From positions 1-5,172 of the forward strand of contig DCTH01000252.1 in NCBI GenBank assembly GCA_002329495.1: a stretch of 5,172 bases of DNA, read 5' to 3'. Made by a program: the position numbers and the translations under genes. Origin of the DNA: Syntrophothermus sp. UBA1445 (GTDB lineage Bacteria > Bacillota > Syntrophomonadia > Syntrophomonadales > DTU052). The notes beneath the pieces were generated by a model. The model made no database searches, was not told the DNA's origin, and was given only the letters and a program-made list of their open reading frames with translations. How positions within the stretch are numbered: the first letter of the stretch is position 1; every line of letters starts with the position of its first letter. Below, one piece after another: positions 1 through 4,952 of this stretch.

Positions 1-729
1 ACTCCATATGGCACTGGGGTAAGTCGGGATATAGGCCCAGTAGACCCTCACAATAGGGAATATCCGAGACAAGTTCTCATACAGCTTCTTGAAGGTGCGC
101 TGATGGAAAAATGGTGACTCTGACTGGGTTACAAATATCCCATCATCATTTAACCTGTCATAAGCCATCCGGTGGAAGTCCTTCTGGAAAAGAACCTCTG
201 CCGGTCCAATGGGATCGGAGGCATCGCAGAGAATTATATCAAATTTCTCCTGGGTCGAGCTCAGGAACTTCTCGCCATCCGCAAACAGCAGACGAGCCCG
301 GGGATTATTGAGCTGCCCCGCCACCTCCGGGAAATACTCCTGACATTTACGGACTACCATCTCATCAATCTCCACCAGGGTAACCCGCTCCACCTCCGGA
401 TGCTTCAGGGTCTCCCGTACAGTTCCCCCGTCGCCACCACCAATAACCAGAACCTGCTTAGGATCCGGGTGGGTGAACAATGGCACGTGTCCCAGCATCT
501 CATGATAGACAAACTCGTCTTTCTCGGTAATCATAATTGAACCATAGAGCACCAGCATCTTGCCGAACTCATAAGTGTCCAGGATATCAATCCTCTGAAA
601 AGGGCTTTCACCGCTGTACAGCAGTTGTTTTACCTTAATCGTCAATCCAACCCGGTTCTGGTGCAGTTCGCTGAACCACACATTCCACAAGTCCGTCATG
701 GACTCCTCACGAATTATTTCGTTCGACAT
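1..729 (-). CDS. speE: spermidine synthase (polyamine aminopropyltransferase), C-terminus cut by window edge
   Basis: Transfers the aminopropyl group of decarboxylated S-adenosylmethionine to putrescine, giving spermidine; cytosolic. The reading frame stays open for 243 codons to the left edge, against roughly 275-290 residues usual for the family, so about 35-45 C-terminal residues are missing. The N-terminal strand domain (about residues 14-75, with YSGESPFQRIDILDT) precedes a Rossmann-like methyltransferase fold. Visible motifs are GGGDGGTVRE (97-106, nucleotide binding), VEID (119-122), CDASDPIGPAE (168-178, where Asp169 is the likely catalytic aspartate), TQSESP (201-206) and YIPTYPSAIWS near the break. 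The ATG at 729 has AAAGGGG nine bases upstream. A second in-frame ATG at 699 sits after GAGGAG with only three bases of spacing and is less likely. The gene begins 30 bases after the decarboxylase stop with no terminator between, so the two are probably co-transcribed. Family assignment is very secure; strict preference for putrescine is inferred from the neighbour. Confidence 0.96.
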   Translation of the reverse strand, partial: MSNEIIREESMTDLWNVWFSELHQNRVGLTIKVKQLLYSGESPFQRIDILDTYEFGKMLVLYGSIMITEKDEFVYHEMLGHVPLFTHPDPKQVLVIGGGDGGTVRETLKHPEVERVTLVEIDEMVVRKCQEYFPEVAGQLNNPRARLLFADGEKFLSSTQEKFDIILCDASDPIGPAEVLFQKDFHRMAYDRLNDDGIFVTQSESPFFHQRTFKKLYENLSRIFPIVRVYWAYIPTYPSAIWS

Positions 730-759
730 TCACTCAATCCCCTTTCGTGATGTTTAACC

Positions 760-1869
760 CTAGTCTATAATAATGGTCTTGGCCGGGGCAAGTCCATTGA
801 AGTTGGTGGCGCTGCATCCAGTGTACGCCCCCATAGCCGGGACTAAAAGTATGTCGCCAATATCAAGTCTTGGCAAGCTTGAGTTTTGATAAATTATATC
901 AAAAGAGTCACATGTTGGACCAGCAACTATACACTGTTCCCGTACCCCCTGGCGTTCGGACAGCAGTGGGTAATCGCAATGATCAAACACCTTGCCGGAA
1001 AACGAACCATAAAGCCCGTCGTCAACGTAGTACCACCAGACATTGGCCCGGTTTGACTTTCCGATGACCGTCAGGATCAGGTTCACCGCGTTGGCCACCA
1101 CAAATCGCCCGGGCTCAGATATAATCCTGATATTAGGGAAGAACCGGTTTAAGGCATCGGATATCGGCATAAAGAAGTTCCTGACCGGAATAATGCTCTC
1201 TACATACTCCGCCGGGAAACCTCCCCCGATGTCCAAAACCTCAAGAATTATTCCCTTGAGGGCCAGCAGATTAAAGATACGCCGGCACTCGGCAATCGCA
1301 TCAACGTATTTATAGGGATTAAGGCTCTGTGATCCAACATGAAAACATAAACCTTTCACACTCAAACCAAGTTCCCTGGCTTTTAACGCCAAATCTATCG
1401 CGTGCTCGGGGTCAACTCCGAATTTGAATGAAAGGTTGACTACACAGTCAGGATTCGGGAAGCTGACTCGAAGCAGCAGTTTGACCTGATCCTTGTAGTT
1501 TACGAACTTATTGAGTTCATACTCATTATCGAATACAAACCAATTGACACCCTGTTCCAAAGCATACCTGATGTCCTGTTCCTTCTTAATAGGATGGGTA
1601 TGAATCAGATCCTTCCCCTCTACCCCAAAACCTTTGATAAGATCAATTTCCGCATTGGAACAGATATCGAAATAAGGATTACAGTTCTTAATAATCTTGA
1701 TAATATCCGGATTGGGGTTGGCTTTGACCGCATAGTAGGGCTGAACCTGAGGAAGATAGTCACTGAGCATCTGGAATCTATCCTCAATCTCCCTCCGGGA
1801 AACAACCATAAGTGGGGTACCGTAAGTTTCTTGCAGTTTTCTGGCTTCCTTCATTCCTATTATGGCCAA
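760..1869 (-). CDS. PLP-dependent ornithine decarboxylase-like enzyme (fold type III, Orn/DAP/Arg decarboxylase family 2)
   Basis: Predicted to decarboxylate ornithine (possibly also lysine) to a diamine, using pyridoxal phosphate in the cytosol. An N-terminal alanine-racemase-like barrel is followed by a C-terminal beta domain. Visible residues: YYAVKANP with the PLP-binding Lys49; HVGSQ (His177); GGGFP (215-219), which holds PLP phosphate; EPGR (252-255); DDGLYGSF (283-290) followed by FDH with Asp296, which aligns by eye with the ornithine-binding aspartate of eukaryotic ODC; GPTCDSFD (318-324 region) with the second-subunit catalytic Cys320; and GAYT (347-350). At 369 residues it is shorter than eukaryotic ODC (about 460) and typical of compact bacterial forms. 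The start is a TTG: a GGGAGGAGGT ribosome site lies seven bases upstream, whereas the next ATG (codon 6) would be about 22 bases away. The speE neighbour supports a role in putrescine supply. Diaminopimelate decarboxylase is less likely because the active-site motifs match ODC; ornithine versus lysine cannot be settled from sequence alone. Confidence 0.9.
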   Translation of the reverse strand: MAIIGMKEARKLQETYGTPLMVVSRREIEDRFQMLSDYLPQVQPYYAVKANPNPDIIKIIKNCNPYFDICSNAEIDLIKGFGVEGKDLIHTHPIKKEQDIRYALEQGVNWFVFDNEYELNKFVNYKDQVKLLLRVSFPNPDCVVNLSFKFGVDPEHAIDLALKARELGLSVKGLCFHVGSQSLNPYKYVDAIAECRRIFNLLALKGIILEVLDIGGGFPAEYVESIIPVRNFFMPISDALNRFFPNIRIISEPGRFVVANAVNLILTVIGKSNRANVWWYYVDDGLYGSFSGKVFDHCDYPLLSERQGVREQCIVAGPTCDSFDIIYQNSSLPRLDIGDILLVPAMGAYTGCSATNFNGLAPAKTIIID

Positions 1870-1875
1870 AGTTTA

Positions 1876-1885
1876 ACCTCCTCCC
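1876..1885 (-). promoter_or_regulatory. strong ribosome binding site deciding the TTG start of the decarboxylase
   Basis: On the minus strand this reads GGGAGGAGGT, a near-perfect match to the anti-Shine-Dalgarno sequence. It ends 6-7 bases before the TTG at 1869 and is too far from the first ATG (1854). It fixes TTG as the start codon. Confidence 0.85.
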
Positions 1886-1892
1886 TTTTGAT

Positions 1893-1966
1893 ATTCCCAT
1901 TCCGACACCCCGGGAATGTCATTATGACTGGTGCCCGATGCCATTTATCAGGTTTTTATGCCTGAT
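1893..1966 (-). promoter_or_regulatory. structured 5' leader of the decarboxylase-speE unit
   Basis: Two inverted repeats lie between the predicted promoter and the ribosome site. One is ATCAGG (1947-1952) with CCTGAT (1961-1966), a 6-bp stem with an 8-base loop at the very 5' end of the predicted transcript. The second region offers two mutually exclusive stems: ATTCCC (1893-1898) with GGGAAT (1912-1917), or CATTCC (1898-1903) with GGAATG (1913-1918). Neither has a run of U after it, so neither looks like a finished terminator. Mutually exclusive stems next to a ribosome site are compatible with leader control, but no known riboswitch class is recognised. Confidence 0.35.
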
Positions 1967-1972
1967 CTGTGT

Positions 1973-2001
1973 CATATAGCACTAGCTTATATTTCTAACA
2001 A
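1973..2001 (-). promoter_or_regulatory. candidate sigma-A promoter for decarboxylase-speE
   Basis: On the minus strand TTGTTA (1996-2001) is followed after exactly 17 bases by TATATG (1973-1978), each matching four of six consensus positions. The -10 is preceded by TGC, giving an extended -10 element. Transcription would start near 1966, leaving a leader of about 97 nt. It lies downstream of the LysR-gene terminator, so the polyamine genes would be transcribed independently. Confidence 0.5.
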
Positions 2002-2044
2002 ATTCTGAGGAAAAAAACAAGTGTTTATTATTAACGGCATCTTT

Positions 2045-2073
2045 AAGAATTAAAGGACTCCCTGGAGGAGTCC
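2045..2073 (-). terminator. candidate rho-independent terminator after the LysR gene
   Basis: A perfect 7-bp inverted repeat, GGACTCC (2055-2061) and GGAGTCC (2067-2073), encloses a 5-base loop. On the minus strand it is followed by TTTAATTCTT, a short and interrupted U-rich tail. The stem begins at the base next to the LysR TAG codon (2074-2076). No T-run follows on the plus strand, so it acts, if at all, for minus-strand transcription. The weak U-tract lowers confidence in efficiency, not in the hairpin itself. Confidence 0.65.
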
Positions 2074-2982
2074 CTAATTAGTGCGGTTGGTTTTGAGGAA
2101 GTCAAGGAAGTTGTCAACCGTTCGGCGACGGTCTTTTTGACGGGGATAAATCACGTAGATATCTCGTTTGGATACTCCCCCGGCGATGCTGAGGCCGCGT
2201 AGGCGATCACTGCGCGTCCACTGCTCGGCCACATGCCTGGAAACCAGGGCCAGGCCCATTTGGGCTTCCACCGCCGATACTACCGCTTCGGTACTGCCCA
2301 CCTCCACCTGGATGTCCAGATCCTCCTTTTGGAGGCCCAGGCTGGTCAGCATCTCCTCGGTCGCCATACGGGTCCCCGAGCCCTTTTCCCGGAAAACCCA
2401 TTTCTCTGTGGTTAGCTCTTTCAAATCAACCTCACTGCGGGTTGCCAGGCGGTGGCCTGTAGGAACCAGTACCACCAGTTCATCCTCCAGCCATTTGAAG
2501 CTGTCAACTTTACGGTTAGCGATCCAGGCACCAACTATACCCAAATCAAGTTCTCTTTCCGCTACCAGATTGAAGATGTTCTCGGTGTCCGCAATCCTCA
2601 TGGAGATATTCACATTGGGGAATTTATCCTTGAAACCCTTCAGATACGCTGGCAAAATATACTGTCCTGGTATGGTACTGGCTCCCAGCATCAATCTGCC
2701 TCGACGGCTCTCAGATATCTCCTCCATAACCTGGTCAGTCTTTTCCAGCACCTTGAGGATCTCCCGGGCACAATCATACAAGGCTTCACCGGCAGTGGTG
2801 GTTTTTAACTTACGACCAGATCTCTCCAACAGCAGTACCCCATAGATCTCTTCCAAAGCCTGGATCTGCTTGCTTACCGCAGGTTGAGAAAGATTAAGTT
2901 CTTCGGCAGTCCGCGAAAGATTGTGGTTCTCCACCACTTTAACATAAGTTTTAAATAACGAGAGATTGATAAAGCTCACCAC
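2074..2982 (-). CDS. LysR-type transcriptional regulator
   Basis: A DNA-binding regulator of 302 residues, the normal length for the LysR family. The N-terminal winged helix-turn-helix is clear: the segment from LSRTAEELNLSQPAVSKQI (about 22-40) holds the recognition helix, with LLLERSGRKLKTTTAGEAL (49-67) forming the wing. A linker helix (about 68-92) leads to a periplasmic-binding-protein-like effector domain (about 95-298), with LGASTIPGQYILP, LDLGIVGAW (146-153) and GSTEAVVSAVEAQMGLALVS (229-248). These features place it with the CysL/CbbR-like group, some clostridial members of which are annotated as selenium-metabolism associated; the effector is unknown. The start is a GTG at 2982, directly followed by a second GTG. 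No good ribosome site is visible, and the preceding stop is only six bases upstream, so translational coupling is likely. It is the last gene of the Fe-S operon and may respond to a sulfur-related metabolite; that role is inferred only from position. Confidence 0.93.
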   Translation of the reverse strand: MVSFINLSLFKTYVKVVENHNLSRTAEELNLSQPAVSKQIQALEEIYGVLLLERSGRKLKTTTAGEALYDCAREILKVLEKTDQVMEEISESRRGRLMLGASTIPGQYILPAYLKGFKDKFPNVNISMRIADTENIFNLVAERELDLGIVGAWIANRKVDSFKWLEDELVVLVPTGHRLATRSEVDLKELTTEKWVFREKGSGTRMATEEMLTSLGLQKEDLDIQVEVGSTEAVVSAVEAQMGLALVSRHVAEQWTRSDRLRGLSIAGGVSKRDIYVIYPRQKDRRRTVDNFLDFLKTNRTN

Positions 2983-2988
2983 CAGATA

Positions 2989-3909
2989 TTAACGTAAGAA
3001 TCCTGCCAAAATTGTATCCACTGCCTGCTGTTCATCCAGACCCAGGGTCATCAGCTTAATCAACTGGTCACCTGCAATTCTTCCGATTGCGGCTTCATGA
3101 GTCAGCATCGCCTCCGCGCTTTCTGCGGTCAGCTCTGGTATAGATCTGATTTGGGCACTGCCCATGATTATTGCATCACACTCAACATGGCCAGTGGAAC
3201 GATTCTTACCTACCAGCAAAGCGCGAAATACCTGTTTAGATTCATCCTGAGCCACCGACCGCGACAAAACCTGGCCGGAGGAATCAGCTCCAATCAAGTT
3301 GATGGTCACATTCGATACTGCTTCCTGCCTGCCATCAGTCAGCAGTCGTTCAACGATCTTAAGACCGGCGTTTTCATGAATGAAGGCTTCGGTATTGCGA
3401 ACGGTGTTATCGACACCCTTTATCTGCACCATCTCCATTTCGGCGTAACCGCCTTTCTCGATCGTAACGATGGTGATAGGGTTCAATACCTTTTTGCCCT
3501 TGCCGTAACCCTGACCATAGTGCTTTTCAATATATTTGAGAGAGGCTCCCTGCTTGACGATGAATTCATGAATCCCGTCATGCTGGGAATCCTGGTTTCC
3601 TGGATTATGAATGCCGCAACCCGCAACTATAGTGACATCTGCCTCTTCCCCGATGATAAAGGTGTTGTAAACCAGGTCTTTCAAACCGCTCCTGGTCAGG
3701 ATTACCGGTATATGTACCGACTCATTACGGGTTCCAGGCTTGACAATAATATCGATCCCAGGTTTGTCCCGTTTGGGAACGATCTCAATATTGGCAGATG
3801 ACTGCCGGTGTCCCTCGCCATCCTTCCTGATATTAAAGGCTCCCTGGGGTACGCCATGTAAATCAGCCACGGCCTCCAGCAGTTGATTATCTATACTGCT
3901 GAGCTTCAA
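2989..3909 (-). CDS. sufB: SufB/SufD-family Fe-S cluster assembly scaffold, short SmsB-like form
   Basis: Scaffold partner of the neighbouring SufC-like ATPase in Fe-S cluster assembly; cytosolic. At 306 residues it is far shorter than classical SufB (about 470-495) and lacks most of the N-terminal region, matching the minimal SUF-like (SMS) proteins of methanogens and anaerobic bacteria. The core beta-helix carries VAGCGIHNPG (95-104) and QHDGIHEFIV (109-118), a Cys/His-rich stretch with Cys98 and His101. The C-terminal part has HVECDAIIMG (241-250) with Cys244, then LTHEAAIGRI (269-278) with His271-Glu272, which by eye correspond to the conserved Cys405 and Glu434 of E. coli SufB; retention of both favours an active scaffold over a SufD-like partner. 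The end, DQLIKLMTLGLDEQQAVDTIL (281-301), is the SufC-binding helix region of the family. The TTG start at 3909 follows GGGGGTGG five bases upstream, and the gene overlaps the SufC gene by 23 bases. Annotation pipelines may name it SufD. Confidence 0.9.
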   Translation of the reverse strand: MKLSSIDNQLLEAVADLHGVPQGAFNIRKDGEGHRQSSANIEIVPKRDKPGIDIIVKPGTRNESVHIPVILTRSGLKDLVYNTFIIGEEADVTIVAGCGIHNPGNQDSQHDGIHEFIVKQGASLKYIEKHYGQGYGKGKKVLNPITIVTIEKGGYAEMEMVQIKGVDNTVRNTEAFIHENAGLKIVERLLTDGRQEAVSNVTINLIGADSSGQVLSRSVAQDESKQVFRALLVGKNRSTGHVECDAIIMGSAQIRSIPELTAESAEAMLTHEAAIGRIAGDQLIKLMTLGLDEQQAVDTILAGFLR

Positions 3910-4648
3910 TCATTCCACCCCCGCACTGATTTCTAATTCTGCAATCGCATATTATATCGTCCCTGATTAGAGGCCATATTGCTGCGGACGGTCCCTGTTC
4001 CTGGATCTCACCATCTGCGACCAGAATTATCTCATCGCACATGGGCAGAAACTGTTCATTGTGTGATATTATCACCGCAGTCTTCTGATCATTTCCCCGG
4101 TGTCTGCCTGCTATGACACTGATAAGCTTCTGAATCGTCCACAGGTCTACCCCCGCTTCGGGTTCGTCAAATATGGTAATCTTCGCGTCTTTGGCCAGTA
4201 ACTGCGCAACCTCCAGACGTTTTGTCTCCCCGCCGCTTAAGCTGGAACCCAAATCCCTGCCAATGTAATCTTCGGGACACAGTCCGACGTCTCTCAGGTA
4301 TGACCTGATACCCATTTCATCTATATCAGGGTTGGCTATACGCATAACCTCGTCAACATAGACCCCCTTAAAACGTGGAGGCTGCTGAAAAGCATAGGCC
4401 AATCCCCGGCGTGCTCTCTCTGTTATACTGAGATTGGTGATATCCTCACCCTCGAATATGATTTGGCCCTCGGTAGGCTGGTAGATTCCCATGATCACCT
4501 TGGCAATCGATGTCTTACCTCCCCCGTTGGGTCCGGTTATGGCATATAATTTCCCACTCTCGAAAGTGAGATTGATGTTTTTCAGTATCTCCTTGGCATC
4601 GCCATTATCACCATTGAGATTCAATCCAACGCCTCTCAGTGTTAACAC
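3887..4648 (-). CDS. sufC: SufC/SmsC-type ABC ATPase for Fe-S cluster assembly
   Basis: A soluble ABC-type ATPase that drives conformational change in a SufB-type scaffold; it has no membrane segments. The 253-residue protein holds all nucleotide-binding motifs in order: Walker A GPNGGGKT (39-46), Q-loop AFQQPPRF (86-93), signature LSGGETKRLE (137-146), Walker B ITIFDEPEAGVD (157-168, with catalytic Glu162) and H-loop ISHN (His196). FQQPP and the ETKRLE extension of the signature are typical of SufC rather than of transporter ATPases. The tail (about 231-243) carries three clustered cysteines, 234, 236 and 242, which classical SufC lacks. The GTG start at 4648 has AAGGGGGG about eight bases upstream. 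It is the first gene of the operon and overlaps the scaffold gene by 23 bases, pointing to coupled, near-equal synthesis. No SufS, SufU, SufE or SufD gene follows, so the sulfur source must come from elsewhere or work differently. Confidence 0.94.
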   Translation of the reverse strand: MLTLRGVGLNLNGDNGDAKEILKNINLTFESGKLYAITGPNGGGKTSIAKVIMGIYQPTEGQIIFEGEDITNLSITERARRGLAYAFQQPPRFKGVYVDEVMRIANPDIDEMGIRSYLRDVGLCPEDYIGRDLGSSLSGGETKRLEVAQLLAKDAKITIFDEPEAGVDLWTIQKLISVIAGRHRGNDQKTAVIISHNEQFLPMCDEIILVADGEIQEQGPSAAIWPLIRDDIICDCRIRNQCGGGMIEAQQYR

Positions 4649-4751
4649 TTGCCTGTCCCCCCTTCAAATTCGCAAAATTCTTCACCTTGGTTCACCATAC
4701 ATTTTTATTATTCTTCCCACTAATGGGCTACATAAGTAAGTGCTATGCATC

Positions 4752-4761
4752 ACGGTACTAT
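4752..4761 (+). repeat. 10-bp direct repeat, copy 1 (ACGGTACTAT)
   Basis: An exact copy of the ten bases at 4877-4886. This copy is followed at once by TAGAT, so that TTAGAT (4761-4766) runs into the complement of the predicted Fe-S operon -10 box. It covers the predicted Fe-S transcription start near 4758. Confidence 0.6.
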
Positions 4762-4764
4762 TAG

Positions 4765-4793
4765 ATTATAACCCGATGCATCGACAGATGAAA
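4765..4793 (-). promoter_or_regulatory. candidate promoter of the Fe-S (sufC-sufB-lysR) operon
   Basis: The minus strand carries a perfect TATAAT at 4765-4770. The -35 is poor: TTTCAT at 4788-4793 with a 17-base spacer, or CTTTCA with 18. A perfect -10 with a weak -35 often marks a promoter aided or blocked by a regulator. The start would be near 4758, about 110 nt before the GTG. The palindrome at 4774-4783 lies inside the spacer. Confidence 0.45.
4774..4783. promoter_or_regulatory. 10-bp palindrome CGATGCATCG, candidate operator in the Fe-S promoter spacer
   Basis: A perfect palindrome located between the predicted -35 and -10 boxes of the Fe-S operon. Its core ATGCATC recurs at 4745-4751, just downstream of the predicted start, with 31 bases between centres (about three helical turns). 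It does not match the IscR, Fur or LexA sites I know. Function is inferred only from position and symmetry. Confidence 0.35.
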
Positions 4794-4857
4794 GGTTATT
4801 GAAGCCATACTGAACTGTATTTCCCTTAAATTCCTGACAGGGTTTATTTTCCGGGTA

Positions 4858-4886
4858 TTGCAATTGTATTGAAGAAACGGTACTAT
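4858..4886 (+). promoter_or_regulatory. candidate promoter of the ArsR-family gene
   Basis: TTGCAA (4858-4863) and TACTAT (4881-4886) are separated by exactly 17 bases, and each matches four of six consensus positions. Transcription would begin near 4892, inside the inverted-repeat cluster that starts at 4887, which is the expected geometry for autorepression. The -10 box lies in copy 2 of the ACGGTACTAT repeat (4877-4886). Confidence 0.45.
4877..4886 (+). repeat. 10-bp direct repeat, copy 2 (ACGGTACTAT)
   Basis: Identical to 4752-4761, 125 bases away. Here it contains the predicted -10 box of the ArsR gene and is followed by TGTTAGAT after two bases, whereas copy 1 runs straight into TAGAT. 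Confidence 0.6.
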
Positions 4887-4926
4887 GTTGTTAGATGTTT
4901 AAATAATTATCTAACTGTCTAACAAC
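4887..4926. promoter_or_regulatory. candidate ArsR/SdpR operator: nested inverted repeats
   Basis: GTTGTTAGA (4887-4895) is the exact reverse complement of TCTAACAAC (4918-4926). Nested inside, GTTAGAT (4890-4896) pairs with ATCTAAC (4909-4915). The TCTAAC half-site therefore occurs three times: once inverted at 4890-4895, and directly at 4910-4915 and 4918-4923. The cluster covers the predicted transcription start and ends 26 bases before the GTG codon. Autoregulation is known for SdpR; binding here is inferred. Confidence 0.6.
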
Positions 4927-4940
4927 CGCATTTGTAGGAA

Positions 4941-4946
4941 AGGAGG
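4941..4946 (+). promoter_or_regulatory. ribosome binding site deciding the GTG start of the ArsR gene
   Basis: AGGAGG, within GGAAAGGAGGG, stands six bases before GTG at 4953. No in-frame ATG occurs before codon 39, which would fall inside the helix-turn-helix, so GTG is the start. Confidence 0.85.
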
Positions 4947-4952
4947 GATCCC

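Larger units (their letters stand above)
4649..4952. other. divergent regulatory intergenic region between the SufC-like and ArsR genes
   Basis: These 304 bases contain no credible gene. They hold a predicted promoter on each strand, a leader of about 110 nt for the Fe-S operon, operator-like repeats beside the ArsR gene, a 10-bp palindrome, and an exact 10-bp direct repeat. The leader also has two short direct repeats, TTCACC at 4681 and 4691, and AAATTC at 4666 and 4675, of unknown meaning. Confidence 0.7.

Noticed and set aside
172..540. 122-codon open frame on the plus strand opposite speE
   Set aside because: It is the reverse shadow of conserved speE coding sequence, including the GGGDGG region.
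1860..1922. 20-codon leader peptide frame (ATG at 1922) overlapping the decarboxylase start
   Set aside because: It has no ribosome site before its ATG and no run of Arg, Lys or Pro codons that would indicate attenuation by a leader peptide.
2207..2401. Gly/Pro-rich 64-codon minus-strand frame that resembles a collagen-like repeat
   Set aside because: It is an out-of-frame reading of the LysR effector domain; the composition comes from G-rich codons in the real frame.
2168..2845. 225-codon open frame on the plus strand opposite the LysR gene
   Set aside because: It is antisense to a well-recognised LysR gene, rich in Ser and Arg with no domain pattern, and has no ribosome site.
3097..3801. 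234-codon open frame on the plus strand opposite the scaffold gene
   Set aside because: It lies wholly inside a clear SufB-family gene on the other strand and shows no recognisable family features.
4711..4726. Possible hairpin CCCACTAATGGG in the Fe-S operon leader
   Set aside because: The stem has only four base pairs and is not followed by a T-run, so it is neither a convincing terminator nor a stable regulatory stem.
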